From: Candidatus Poribacteria bacterium
Lineage (GTDB): Bacteria > Poribacteria > WGA-4E > WGA-3G
Assembly (NCBI GenBank): GCA_022394755.1
Contig: JAGFCA010000015.1
Coordinates: forward strand, 62,001-126,000
Direction: 5' to 3'
Length of the DNA: 64,000 nt
In this document: positions 16,798 through 26,306 of the stretch, one piece after another
Layout of the letters: each line of letters begins with the position of its first letter
How positions within the stretch are numbered: position 1 is the stretch's first letter
Position numbers and translations under genes: made by a program
Notes under the pieces: model-generated
Databases searched by the model: none
What the model saw: only the letters and a program-made list of their open reading frames with translations
What the model was told of the DNA's origin: nothing

Positions 16798-17934
16798 GTG
16801 CGTGTCTTAGTTCTTTCTCATTCATATATTATGACACCGTACCGGAGAAAGTTCACTCTTATAGCAGCAAAACCAGATATCAATATACGGGTACTCACGC
16901 CTAATAAATGGTACGAGAGTTTTCAAGAAATTGACTTCGTTGCGGATGAAAATACTAAATGTGATGAAGTTCCTTGTCCTATTCGCTTTTCTGGTTATGG
17001 AAGTCGATTTTATTATAAAGGTAATATAGCAAAGCATTTTAAGGACTTTAAACCCGATATTATTCACCTTGAAGAGGAAGCATGGAGTCTAAATGCTCTG
17101 CAGACTGTACGTCTAAAACGTAAATATTGCCCAAATAGTAAATTTATCTTCCGCACATCTCTTAGTATCCCATCAAAACAACGGTTTGGTCCTCTGCCAA
17201 TTTGGATTGAAAAACGTATATTCCAAGAAACAGATATTGCTTTCCCTTTAAGCATAAATGCTGGTGAAATTTTGAAACAAAGAGGGTACAAAGGCGCACA
17301 AATACCCTTTCCTAATGGTGTTGATATATCTCTATTTAATAAAAGGGATATACCGGAATTAAAAAACACTCTTGACATTAATGAATGTTTTGTCATCGGT
17401 TATATTGGCAGAATAATTCAAATGAAAGGGATTGATACTCTAATTGAAGCTGCTGCTAAGTTAGATTTCCCTTATAAATTATTGATTGTTGGTAAAGGGG
17501 AAGACAAACCAATATTCGAATCCCTCGCTAAAAAGTATCAAATCAATCAAAATATTATTTGGATTGATGCTGTCCCTCCTGAAAAAGTACCTGATTATCT
17601 CAATTGCATGAATACGCTAATTCTCCCCTCTCGTACCACTTCGGATTGGGTGGAGTTTTTCGGTAGAGTACTAATTGAAGGGATGGCTTGTGAAGTACCA
17701 GTCATCGGATCTGATTCTGGTGAAATACCCCATGTCATCGGAGATGCCGGCTTTGTATTCAAAGAAGGTGATGCCTCTGAATTAGCTGGAAAAATAAATA
17801 AAATCGCTGATGACCCGATACTTTACAACTCTTTTCAAAAAAGAGGATTAGAAAGAGTACAAGAATTTACATGGGAAACAATTGCACAACGAACTTACGA
17901 TGTCTATCAGGACTTATTGGCGGATAGAGTTTAG
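16798..17934 (+). CDS. Glycosyltransferase family 4 protein
   Basis: GT-B fold retaining glycosyltransferase, probably for surface polysaccharide or LPS. The N-terminal acceptor half begins RVLVLSHSYIMTPYRRKF. The C-terminal donor half shows IGYIGRIIQMKGIDTLIEA (about 200-218), LLIVGKGED and the EX7E-type motif in FFGRVLIEGMACEVPVIGS, typical of the Glycos_transf_1 domain. The start is GTG at 16798; no ATG lies close enough to preserve the N-terminus. Just upstream, at about 16749-16785, an imperfect direct repeat of CAGCTCTATATT-type sequence occurs. The sugar cannot be predicted. Confidence 0.88.
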   Translation: MRVLVLSHSYIMTPYRRKFTLIAAKPDINIRVLTPNKWYESFQEIDFVADENTKCDEVPCPIRFSGYGSRFYYKGNIAKHFKDFKPDIIHLEEEAWSLNALQTVRLKRKYCPNSKFIFRTSLSIPSKQRFGPLPIWIEKRIFQETDIAFPLSINAGEILKQRGYKGAQIPFPNGVDISLFNKRDIPELKNTLDINECFVIGYIGRIIQMKGIDTLIEAAAKLDFPYKLLIVGKGEDKPIFESLAKKYQINQNIIWIDAVPPEKVPDYLNCMNTLILPSRTTSDWVEFFGRVLIEGMACEVPVIGSDSGEIPHVIGDAGFVFKEGDASELAGKINKIADDPILYNSFQKRGLERVQEFTWETIAQRTYDVYQDLLADRV

Positions 17935-18002
17935 ACAACGCAATCTTAGACAACATAATTAAAAATGAATAAAATTGTTTGGAATTTGCAAAGTTGGAAG
18001 GA

Positions 18003-18085
18003 TGCCCCCGACTGGACTCGAACCAGCATGCCAATTAAGGCACAGGCCCTCAACCTGCCGTGTATACCAATTCCACCACAGGGGC
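18003..18085 (-). tRNA. trnL: tRNA-Leu (anticodon GAG)
   Basis: An 83-nt class II tRNA with acceptor GCCCCTG/CGGGGGC, discriminator A, anticodon stem GCAGG/CCTGT with loop TTGAGGG, a long variable arm and TPsiC sequence GGTTCGAGTCC. CCA is not encoded. It stands alone between two plus-strand genes. The remaining 18086-18361 holds no supported gene. Confidence 0.95.
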
Positions 18086-18361
18086 ATTAAAACATATATT
18101 ATTATACTTTTTAACTGTCTATTTGTCAAATATTTTGAGCTTATCCAGAATGTCTAAAGTTGATGGAATTTACAAAAACAGAAATAGAACAATTCACACT
18201 TTTATCCAATATAGGAATGTCAAACAATGGTATAATGGTATAATCTGCGAGAAAATTACCTTGAATATGTGTAATCCAAAAAATCTATAACAAGATTAGG
18301 AATCCACTTCATAGATCAAAAACCGATGATACATTGGAACTTATAATAGGATTATAAATAT

Positions 18362-21298
18362 ATGCAGAATTCTGAGCAAACATTAGAGCAAGTCCTTACA
18401 AATGAAATTGAAGGAGAAGTAAGGTTTGATGCATACTCTCAAGCACTATATAGCACAGACGCCAGTCTTTATCAAATTGATCCAATTGGTGTTGTCGTGC
18501 CAAAGAACACGCAAGATGTAAATAAAACTGTTCAGATAGCTGCACAAAGAAAAATTCCAATTCTCCCTCGAGGGGGAGGAACAAGCCTTGCAGGACAAAG
18601 TGTTGGTGAAGCAATTGTAATTGATATGTCTAAGTTCATGAACGAGTGTTTAGAAATTAACGCTGATGAACATTGGGCACGTGTTCAACCTGGAATTGTC
18701 CTTGATGAACTAAATCACCAACTAAAACCACATGGATTGATGTATGCTCCTGATGTAGCAACAAGTAGCCGTGCAAACGTTGGTGGTACAATAGGAAATA
18801 ATTCTGCTGGTTCTCACTCTCTCATTTATGGTAAAACCATAGACCATGTCATGTCTCTTGACCTGATTCTTGCAAATGGTGATGAAATCGCGGCTGCCCC
18901 TTTATCTTTACAAGACTTAGAAGTAAAAAAGGAATCTTCTACCTTAGAAGGGAATATCTATCGGGAACTCTGCCGAATTTGTTCTGACAACGAGGATGAA
19001 ATTCGTAAAAGATACCCAAAAATTCTTCGAAGAGTTGCAGGCTACAACCTGGACGAATTTGTTACAGATGCTGGTTCAAAAGAGGTAACACCCTACCGTC
19101 GGGACGGATGTGATACTGACCATCCATTTAACTTAGCTAAAATAGTTGTTGGTTCAGAAGGCACATTGACAACTATTGTCGAAGCAAAAATCAATTTAGT
19201 TCCTATTCCCAAGAACACGTGCTTATGCGTTGTTCATTTTGACTCTCTAATTACTTCAATGGAGGCAATGCAGCCTATATTAGATTGCAAACCTACTGCT
19301 GTTGAACTAATTGATAAAACAATACTTAGTATGGCACAGGGGTCAATAGAATTCTCAAGACTAACAAGCTTTATCCAAGGAAAGCCTGAAGCACTACTCG
19401 CTGTGGAATTTTATGGTGAAAATGATGATGAACTTAACACACAGATTGACAAGCTTGAAGATACATTGAAACTTGAGAATTTTGGATATGCTTTTGTCAG
19501 ATGTTTTACTGCTGAAGAAAAAGCACAGGTTTGGGAAACCAGAAAAGCTGGGCTCGGGTTACTTATGGGTATGAAAGGGGATGCAAAACCGATAGGATTT
19601 GTCGAAGATGCAGCTGTGGCTATTGAAAAACTACCAGAATATGTCACTCGATTCGATAAAATCGTCAAAAAGCATGATACAACAGCATCATACTACGCTC
19701 ATGCAAGTGTTGGACTCCTTCATAACCGTCCTGTAATAAACCTAAAATCAGAATCTGATATTCACAAGATGCATAGTATAGCAAGAGAAGTAAGGGACTT
19801 ACTTTTAGATCTTGGTGGTGCAATGAGTGGTGAACATGGGGATGGTCTGGTTCGAAGTGAATGGATCGAAAGTATGTTCGGACCACAAATCTATCAAGCA
19901 CTCCGAGATGTAAAAAACGCTTTTGATCCTGACGGGATTATGAATCCAGGAAAGATTATCGACCCACCTTCTATGACTGAAAATCTACGTTTCGGTCCAA
20001 AATATAACACAATTAACATTGAAACATATTTTGATTATTCCGCTCAGGATGGATTCAACCGTGCAATTGAAATGTGTAATGGCGTCGGGGCATGTCGAAA
20101 AACACTTACGGGAACAATGTGTCCTTCATTCATTGCAACACGCGAAGAGGAACATTCTACACGAGGACGGGCAAATGCACTTAGGTCAGTTATTTCTGGT
20201 TCATTACCCACTACTGATTTTACCAGCGAAAGACTATACGATGTTCTCGATCTGTGTTTAGGTTGTAAAGCATGTAAGGCTGAATGTCCTTCAAACGTTG
20301 ACATGGCAAAAATCAAGTATGAAGTGATGGCACATTACCGAAAAGCAAATGGACTCCCGCTACGGAATAGACTATTTGGAGAAATCGGATCGTTGGCAGG
20401 TTTAGGTTCAACATTTGCTCCCTTCTCCAATTGGGCTACAAATAATCCATTATCTAAATGGTTCGCTGAAAAACTGATGGGAATTGACAGACGAAGAGAT
20501 ATGCCTACTTTTGTACATTCTACTTTCGAAAATTGGTTCAAAAAACGCAGATCCCAAAATTCTTCTGATAAAAAAGTTGTTCTCTTCCACGATACATTTA
20601 TGAATTATAGTGAACCAAATATTGGAAAAGCTACTGTTCACGTTTTAGAATCTGCAGGTTATGAAGTAATACTACCTGAGAAACGTTGTTGTGGAAGACC
20701 TCTAATATCAGAAGGTATGTTGGATAGAGCTATAGATAACGCGAATTTTAATATTGATCAACTACATAAATATACTGAGAAAGGAATTCCAATAGTTGGA
20801 TGTGAACCAAGTTGTACTTCTGCATTAAATGACGATTACGTCGATCTTATCAACACTCCAAAGGCAAGGCAGGTCGCAGACGCTACTTTTTCAATAGAGG
20901 AATTCTTGGTTAAAGTAACACAAGACGAAAACATACAATTATTATTTAATGAACAAGCAAAAGATATCCTATTGCACGGACACTGCCACCAACGCGCTCT
21001 TGTCGGAGCTCAACCTGTGAAACAAATGCTTGAAATACCAGGAAATTCGGTCGACATTATTGATTCAAGTTGTTGCGGTATGGCAGGTTCGTTTGGCTAC
21101 GAAAAATCGCATTATGACATCTCAATGCGTATTGGAGAACTACGCTTATTCCCATCTATCCGTGAAACAAGTGGTGACTGTACATTAACAGCATCAGGTT
21201 TTTCATGTCGACATCAAATAGAACACGGAACTGGTATTCTACCAAAACACCCTATTGAAGTGCTTAGTGAGGCCATTGAAGATAACTACGGTTTATAG
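18362..21298 (+). CDS. FAD-linked oxidase fused to Fe-S/CCG domains (D-lactate/glycolate dehydrogenase-like)
   Basis: A 978-residue, multi-domain 2-hydroxyacid oxidoreductase. Order: FAD-binding PCMH domain (about 35-260; LPRGGGTSLAGQS and NVGGTIGNNSAGSHS), FAD-oxidase C-terminal domain (about 270-535; SYYAHASVGLLHNRP, MSGEHGDG), a 4Fe-4S ferredoxin region (GACRKTLTGTMCPS and CLGCKACKAECPS, about 575-645), then two CCG cysteine motifs (EKRCCGRP and DSSCCGMAGSFG). This fuses GlcD-like and GlcF/GlpC-like parts, so electrons could pass from substrate via FAD and Fe-S centres to quinone. Menaquinone is the likely acceptor. Substrate (D-lactate, glycolate or another 2-hydroxyacid) is unresolved. 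Confidence 0.9.
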   Translation: MQNSEQTLEQVLTNEIEGEVRFDAYSQALYSTDASLYQIDPIGVVVPKNTQDVNKTVQIAAQRKIPILPRGGGTSLAGQSVGEAIVIDMSKFMNECLEINADEHWARVQPGIVLDELNHQLKPHGLMYAPDVATSSRANVGGTIGNNSAGSHSLIYGKTIDHVMSLDLILANGDEIAAAPLSLQDLEVKKESSTLEGNIYRELCRICSDNEDEIRKRYPKILRRVAGYNLDEFVTDAGSKEVTPYRRDGCDTDHPFNLAKIVVGSEGTLTTIVEAKINLVPIPKNTCLCVVHFDSLITSMEAMQPILDCKPTAVELIDKTILSMAQGSIEFSRLTSFIQGKPEALLAVEFYGENDDELNTQIDKLEDTLKLENFGYAFVRCFTAEEKAQVWETRKAGLGLLMGMKGDAKPIGFVEDAAVAIEKLPEYVTRFDKIVKKHDTTASYYAHASVGLLHNRPVINLKSESDIHKMHSIAREVRDLLLDLGGAMSGEHGDGLVRSEWIESMFGPQIYQALRDVKNAFDPDGIMNPGKIIDPPSMTENLRFGPKYNTINIETYFDYSAQDGFNRAIEMCNGVGACRKTLTGTMCPSFIATREEEHSTRGRANALRSVISGSLPTTDFTSERLYDVLDLCLGCKACKAECPSNVDMAKIKYEVMAHYRKANGLPLRNRLFGEIGSLAGLGSTFAPFSNWATNNPLSKWFAEKLMGIDRRRDMPTFVHSTFENWFKKRRSQNSSDKKVVLFHDTFMNYSEPNIGKATVHVLESAGYEVILPEKRCCGRPLISEGMLDRAIDNANFNIDQLHKYTEKGIPIVGCEPSCTSALNDDYVDLINTPKARQVADATFSIEEFLVKVTQDENIQLLFNEQAKDILLHGHCHQRALVGAQPVKQMLEIPGNSVDIIDSSCCGMAGSFGYEKSHYDISMRIGELRLFPSIRETSGDCTLTASGFSCRHQIEHGTGILPKHPIEVLSEAIEDNYGL

Positions 21299-21329
21299 GG
21301 TTAAGACCCTATACAAGGAGATTTGATCA

Positions 21330-22784
21330 ATGCGGAAAATCTTTGAACCGCTTGAAGACTTTAAAACTATTGACTTACCTGAAAAGGAATTACCTTTTTG
21401 GAAAATAGCTGGTCCCGGCGCAATCTTAGTTGGCTTATCTATTGGGGCAGGGGAAATTGTAATTTGGCCACGAATCGCCGCTGAATACGGCGGCAGTATG
21501 GTTTGGGCGGCAGTTTTCGGTGTTTTTCTACAACTATGGATTAACTTTGAAGTCGGTAGATGGACAATCGCTACTGGTGAAACTGTATATACTGGATATA
21601 GTCGGATTTGGAGAGGATTTGGACCTCTCTTCATCTTACTTATTGTCGTCGGTTGGATTGCTCCAGGATGGGCACGTGAATCGGGGGCAGCCCTCAAGGC
21701 TCTCATTTTTCATTCAAAATGGATGGAAGGAACATTCTGGGGTTCTGATACTTTTTGGACTATAATTACTTTCTCTCTGGCATCACTTATCCTGTTCGGA
21801 CCTAAAATGGTTTATCAGTCTGTTGAACACACTATTGAAATTCTTGTTGCTGTGGTAACAGTAGGACTTATACTTGTTGCTATTTTAGTTGGTTCTTGGG
21901 ACACATGGAAGGAATTAGGGACTGGTATAGTTAATGTTGGGTACAAAGATCCTGATATGTCAGTTAAAGCATTATTCATTGCTCTGGTTTTTGCAGGTGC
22001 TGGTGGCACAGCGAATCTATTCTATACTTTCTACCTACGTGATAAAAACATCGGAATGGGGGCAAGAATTCCAGGGCTCCGAAATCCACTACGCGGACGT
22101 ACCGAAAAAGTTCCAGCAAGTGGGTTTCTCTTTGAGGACACAGATGACAATAGACGTCGTTTTGCCGACTGGTGGCGTTATATTAAAAGTGACCAACTCC
22201 TCTTCTTTTGGGCGTTAAATACATTTACAATTCTACTCTTTATATTCGGGGCACTTGCAGTTTTACGACCTGAGGGAATCGTGCCTGACAAGAGTCAACT
22301 TATTTATGATGAAGCGAATATCTTAGCAAAAAGTTTCGGAGAATTTGGACGACGTATCTTTCTTATGGTTGGGGTTGCAACCCTTTTCGGGACACAACTC
22401 GCTCTGCTCGATGGTGTAGGACGTTCAATTTCAGATATTATATATACCAACTTTAAAAAAGCACAAAAACGCGCTATGAGTTGGTGGTATCTACTCATTG
22501 TTGGAATATGGATCGTCGCAGGAATTGTTATTACCTTTATCATGGAACAGTTAAATGTTAGTGGTCTCGGTTTCCTTTTCAGTGCCGCATATATGGGCGG
22601 ATTTGCTATGGCAATCTATGTGCCACTAACTTTGTATATGAATTATCGTTTTTTACCTGGATTTGCAAGACCTAAAACTTTATCAACTATTATGATGCTA
22701 ATTGCATCTGCTGTTTACATTGGATTTGCCATTGCCAGTATAATTTGGGAAATCAATCGACTCATAGGAGGACTAAATGGATAA
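21330..22784 (+). CDS. Nramp-related membrane transporter lacking the canonical metal motif
   Basis: A 484-residue protein with about eleven membrane segments and an overall Nramp (SLC11) layout; the N-terminal WKIAGPGAILVGLSIGAGE region aligns with the first Nramp helix. Canonical Nramp metal binding uses DPGN in helix 1 and MPH in helix 6. Here the helix-1 position reads SIGAGE and the helix-6 candidate region reads FAGAGGTANLFYTF, so manganese/iron selectivity should not be assumed. It overlaps the following dioxygenase gene by 8 bp and follows the FAD/Fe-S gene by 31 bp, so the three look like one operon. A carboxylate or organic substrate is possible (inference). Confidence 0.78.
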   Translation: MRKIFEPLEDFKTIDLPEKELPFWKIAGPGAILVGLSIGAGEIVIWPRIAAEYGGSMVWAAVFGVFLQLWINFEVGRWTIATGETVYTGYSRIWRGFGPLFILLIVVGWIAPGWARESGAALKALIFHSKWMEGTFWGSDTFWTIITFSLASLILFGPKMVYQSVEHTIEILVAVVTVGLILVAILVGSWDTWKELGTGIVNVGYKDPDMSVKALFIALVFAGAGGTANLFYTFYLRDKNIGMGARIPGLRNPLRGRTEKVPASGFLFEDTDDNRRRFADWWRYIKSDQLLFFWALNTFTILLFIFGALAVLRPEGIVPDKSQLIYDEANILAKSFGEFGRRIFLMVGVATLFGTQLALLDGVGRSISDIIYTNFKKAQKRAMSWWYLLIVGIWIVAGIVITFIMEQLNVSGLGFLFSAAYMGGFAMAIYVPLTLYMNYRFLPGFARPKTLSTIMMLIASAVYIGFAIASIIWEINRLIGGLNG

Positions 22785-23598
22785 AAATTCTCAGAAAACC
22801 TTTTTTGAAAAAGAAGGTTATCTTATTGTAGAAAACATATTATCACCTGCAGAGATAAAAGAGTGTCAATCAGAAATCCAACGGTTACATGAGTTCGCTG
22901 CAGGTCAAGAATCAGAATCTGATAAAGAACGAGCCGATATTGCAAGAGGACATGTTCAACGTGAACCTTTCGCGAAAGACGAAACACAAGGAAATCAATT
23001 ACCAGTTCTTCGGAAAGCAGAAAATACAAGACAATACTCTCAGGTATTTCGTAATTTAGCTCAACATCCCAATCTTGTGGCTGTTCTACAGAACTTACTT
23101 GGAGAAGACCTACTTCTATTTAGAAGCACTCTTATGTTTAAACCCGCTCTGCACGGCTCATCACACGGGTTACATCAAGATTCTGCATATTGGCCTATGG
23201 AACCACCACGGTTAGTCACGGTTAGTATTGCTCTTAATGATGCAACACCGGAGAATGGATGTTTTAAAGTTGTTCCCCGCAGCCACGAATGGGGTGTTCA
23301 GGAATGGGGTGGAATTGCAAGACAACAAGATGCTGAACTTACTGATCGTGAAGAAGTCGCAAAACAGCAGCTGGATGTTCCTCTCTCAGCTGGGAGTGCA
23401 CTGTTTTTCCATAGTCTAATGGTACACGGCTCTGGACCAAACACCACACAACACCCAAGAAATACCGCTCTCTACGCATATTTTTCTCCTGAGGTACGAT
23501 ATGTAACAAAAGACGGTAAAGGAGAACGCGCATTTCCTGTAATCGCAGGCCTTGACGGAAAAGATGAGATGACCTTCACTGCCCAGAAAGCATCATAA
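22777..23598 (+). CDS. Phytanoyl-CoA dioxygenase (PhyH) family protein
   Basis: Fe(II)/2-oxoglutarate-dependent oxygenase. Iron ligands are predicted as H133, D135 (GLHQDSAYWP) and H217 (LMVHGSGPN), with R228 (HPRNT) binding 2-oxoglutarate. The 273-residue length and the start FFEKEGYLIVENILSPAE are typical. Its ATG lies inside the 3' end of the transporter gene (8-bp overlap), so it is translationally coupled to it. It is one of three PhyH paralogues in the window. The substrate is unknown and need not be phytanoyl-CoA. Confidence 0.9.
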   Translation: MDKNSQKTFFEKEGYLIVENILSPAEIKECQSEIQRLHEFAAGQESESDKERADIARGHVQREPFAKDETQGNQLPVLRKAENTRQYSQVFRNLAQHPNLVAVLQNLLGEDLLLFRSTLMFKPALHGSSHGLHQDSAYWPMEPPRLVTVSIALNDATPENGCFKVVPRSHEWGVQEWGGIARQQDAELTDREEVAKQQLDVPLSAGSALFFHSLMVHGSGPNTTQHPRNTALYAYFSPEVRYVTKDGKGERAFPVIAGLDGKDEMTFTAQKAS

Positions 23599-23668
23599 AG
23601 TAACGTGAGTTTGATAATAACGATGAGAACATCATAACTACATAAATTCTTCAGATATAGACCTGATA

Positions 23669-23755
23669 GGTTCGGTTTCCCGGGGAACGCCATAAAGCAT
23701 TCATGCCCGGGAATGTCCTAAGGCATTCATACCGTTGATTCTGATTCACCGAACC
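23669..23755. repeat. Palindromic intergenic repeat ('ACCGTTGATTC' family)
   Basis: The block is bounded by GGTTCGGT (23669-23676) and its reverse complement ACCGAACC (23748-23755). Inside are CCCGGGGAA-, GGCATTCAT- and ACCGTTGATTC-type words that recur near 30708-30745 and 40586-40745. Confidence 0.6.
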
Positions 23756-23828
23756 ATTAGTGTCAATGAAGCGGTAATATAACTTTAATAAAATGTCTAA
23801 AATGATGTTTTATGTTCAATTCATAGAT

Positions 23829-23964
23829 CTTGAGTCCCGTAGGAACGGAATGTTCATAGAAAATATATTCATAAAAATAACTTGAGTCCCGTAGGGACGG
23901 AATGTTTATAGAAAAATATATTCATATAAAATATCTTGAGTCCCGTAGGGACGGAATGTTTATG
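23829..23964. repeat. Three tandem copies of a CCCGTAGGG palindromic repeat
   Basis: Units begin at 23829, 23881 and 23935 (period 52-54 bp). Each has the palindromic core GTCCCGTAGGGAC followed by GGAATGTTTATAG and AT-rich filler. The filler is also repeated, so these are not CRISPR spacers. Together with the preceding element these repeats account for most of the 633-bp gap 23599-24231; I see no gene in it. Confidence 0.75.
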
Positions 23965-24231
23965 GATTCTCGATAAAATAAATATACTATTCTGTGCTAT
24001 CAGTCAATAAGACAAATGAACTACGAATCATTGGTAATTGAATGACAATTCTCTTAAATTGACGCTAATAATTAAAATCTCTTTTATTTATCTTTTTAAT
24101 GTAGCATAAACTTCCAGTTTGTGTGGTATTTCAAGACTTTTTATAAACTCACTATGGGAAAATCATTTAGAAAAAGTATAATATAGAATTTGACTCTTCT
24201 AACTCACGTTAACGTAGAATAAAGGGTAACC

Positions 24232-25026
24232 ATGAAAGTCAATTTGGATGAAAACACAGCAATTGTCACTGGCGGAGCACAAGGTATTGGGAAAGCAATT
24301 GTACAATCGCTTGTTGAAAACGGTGCAAGTGTTGCCATTGTTGATATAGATGTACAGTCAGGGAATGAAACTACACAAGAAATCCAAGAAACAGGTGGAA
24401 AGTGTATCTTTGTTGAGGCAGATGTAGCAAATCCACAACAGATGGAATCAGCTGCAAAAACTATCACATCCGAACTCGGTGACATTCAGATTCTTATCAA
24501 TAATGCCGGTATAAATACACGCAGTGAACGGGTTCCAATCCACCAATATACTTTGGACGATTGGCATCGGATTTTGCAAGTTGATCTAACAGGTGTATTC
24601 GTCGTAAGCCGCACAATCATCCCCTACATGCTTAAAAACCCACCAGGACGGATTGTCAACATTAGTTCCATCGCTGGATTAGTTCCACTCCGCCTCCAAA
24701 GTGCCTTCGTCGCTGCTAAAGCTGGGGTTGTAAATCTAACACGGTCAATGGCATTAGAACTCGGTCCACAAGGTATTCTGGTAAATGCAGTAGCACCAGG
24801 GTCTACATTAACTAAAGGTACAAAAGCTCTCTTCTACGGAGAAGATGGTGCATATACAGAAAAGGCTGCAAGCCTACTCTCACACATTCCACTCGGTAGA
24901 CCGGGAAATGTAGAAGAAATAGCTGCAGCCGTTCTATTCTTAGTTGCTCCTGAAGCAAGCTATGTAAATGGAACTATTCTTACAGTCGATGGTGGATGGA
25001 CAGCAGGTTATACTCGAGACTGGTAA
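24232..25026 (+). CDS. SDR-family oxidoreductase with catalytic Tyr replaced by Phe
   Basis: A 264-residue short-chain dehydrogenase/reductase fold. The NAD(P) motif TGGAQGIG lies at residues 13-20, the NNAG motif at 90-93 and Ser146 of the catalytic set in IVNISSIAG. The usual YxxxK reads F159-V-A-A-K163 (codons TTC GTC GCT GCT AAA), so the general-acid tyrosine is missing. The C-terminal VDGGWTAG is typical. It may be a divergent reductase, a dehydratase or epimerase-like SDR, or a catalytically silent protein. It lies convergent to the cupin gene, with an unremarkable 27-bp gap. Confidence 0.88.
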   Translation: MKVNLDENTAIVTGGAQGIGKAIVQSLVENGASVAIVDIDVQSGNETTQEIQETGGKCIFVEADVANPQQMESAAKTITSELGDIQILINNAGINTRSERVPIHQYTLDDWHRILQVDLTGVFVVSRTIIPYMLKNPPGRIVNISSIAGLVPLRLQSAFVAAKAGVVNLTRSMALELGPQGILVNAVAPGSTLTKGTKALFYGEDGAYTEKAASLLSHIPLGRPGNVEEIAAAVLFLVAPEASYVNGTILTVDGGWTAGYTRDW

Positions 25027-25053
25027 GCAATGATGTGTTCTTGTTCCCTTAAT

Positions 25054-25470
25054 TTAGGGATTCGGCGGAGAAGTGCAAATCAAAACTTCCAGTGTTTCAT
25101 CACTCGTGTTTTCTATACCATGTTCACACCAGGGAGGCAAGTGAATAAAAGTTCCGGCCTTCACTGGAACTTTTTCATCAGCAATAGTCATAGTGCCTTC
25201 ACCACGAATGATCACATAACACTCCTCAGTATGATGGCTACCCGGTTCCAATACCACATGAGGTGGTACAAAAAACATCACCATCCCTAAGTTCTCTGCA
25301 GGTGCTTTCGGATTAGCCGGATGAACAACCCGTACCCCAATCCCATCACAACCCGGATATTTTACCGGCACACCATCCTGAACAGTCACGACGTTTGCTT
25401 TAACCTGTCCTTTAGGTTTGGATACTGGCGGTTCTCCTTCGTACCCTTTAAACATTTTTATTTTTGCCAT
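25054..25470 (-). CDS. Single-domain cupin protein
   Basis: A 138-residue beta-barrel protein. Cupin motif 1 is seen as PGSHHTEECYVIIRGEG (about residues 76-92), giving H79, H80 and E83 or nearby metal ligands; motif 2 is AGTFIHLPPWCEHGIENT (about 105-122) with its histidine. No signal peptide is seen. It is 27 bp downstream of the FAH-family gene on the same strand and likely cotranscribed. Such pairs occur in catabolism of sugar acids or aromatic acids; the substrate is unknown. Confidence 0.85.
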   Translation of the reverse strand: MAKIKMFKGYEGEPPVSKPKGQVKANVVTVQDGVPVKYPGCDGIGVRVVHPANPKAPAENLGMVMFFVPPHVVLEPGSHHTEECYVIIRGEGTMTIADEKVPVKAGTFIHLPPWCEHGIENTSDETLEVLICTSPPNP

Positions 25471-25497
25471 CAGATTACCTCAAGGTAGAAGATAAAA

Positions 25498-26247
25498 TTA
25501 CGCCACAACACTGTTACGTAAAACACCTATACCATCAATTTCTACCTCAACAACATCTCCAGATTTCAGGGCTGTTGTTGTTCCGGGAGTTCCTGTGTAT
25601 ATCGCATCACCAGGTTCCAGTGTTATTGCCTGAGAAATGAAACTCACAATTTCTGGTACCGGAAAAATTAGATCTGCTGTTGTCTGAGACTGAACAACAT
25701 CACCATTGATTCGTGTTTCCAATTGAAGATCACTATAGTCAATATCTGTCACAACAACCGGTCCCATAGGTCCAAAAGTATCGGATGCTTTCGCACGCCA
25801 CCATTGCAAATCGTTCTTCTGCCAAGTTCGTGCACTCACATCATTTCCACAAGACACACCCAATATATTTGCAGCAGCTTCATCAGGAGATGCTTTAGAT
25901 GTACGTTCTTTAATTATAACAACCAATTCACCTTCTGCATGCACATCATCATCCCCATCTGGAAGTACAATATCACCTTCAGGATCATTAATACATGAAG
26001 GGGTTTTGATAAAAATCTCAGGATTCTTCGGTTCAGGTGCATCCCCTAAATGACTTCGATAATTCAATCCAACTGCCAATACTTTCGATGGTTTTGTTGG
26101 TGCAAGAAGTTTTACATCTTCTATAGATATAGATTCCCCAGTTTCCTTGAAATCCGTAAACGGACATGCATCCAATTTTTGTATCTTATTACCATCAACA
26201 ATTCCATATTCAACATTTCCATTCAAGTCATATCGAGCTAATTTCAT
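25498..26247 (-). CDS. Fumarylacetoacetate hydrolase (FAH) family protein
   Basis: A 249-residue member of the FAH/HpaG superfamily, which contains hydrolases, decarboxylases and isomerases acting on beta-keto acids. Metal-binding acidic residues are visible in DDDVHAEGELVVII (HxEGELVVII matches the HxExEL motif) and in CGNDVSARTWQ. The KTPSCINDPEGDI segment and the C-terminal YTGTPGTTTALKSGDVVEVEIDG segment are also typical. It probably takes part with the cupin, and perhaps the SDR, in degradation of a sugar or hydroxy acid. The exact reaction is not predictable. Confidence 0.9.
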   Translation of the reverse strand: MKLARYDLNGNVEYGIVDGNKIQKLDACPFTDFKETGESISIEDVKLLAPTKPSKVLAVGLNYRSHLGDAPEPKNPEIFIKTPSCINDPEGDIVLPDGDDDVHAEGELVVIIKERTSKASPDEAAANILGVSCGNDVSARTWQKNDLQWWRAKASDTFGPMGPVVVTDIDYSDLQLETRINGDVVQSQTTADLIFPVPEIVSFISQAITLEPGDAIYTGTPGTTTALKSGDVVEVEIDGIGVLRNSVVA

Positions 26248-26306
26248 ATATATTCCTCCGTTCCTATTCTCACATATATATACCCTTTTGTCAATAACTC
26301 ATGCGA

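Noticed and set aside
23829..23964. CRISPR-like array of three repeats
   Set aside because: The sequences between the palindromes are themselves repeated, AT-rich and not unique, there are only three units, and no cas genes lie nearby.
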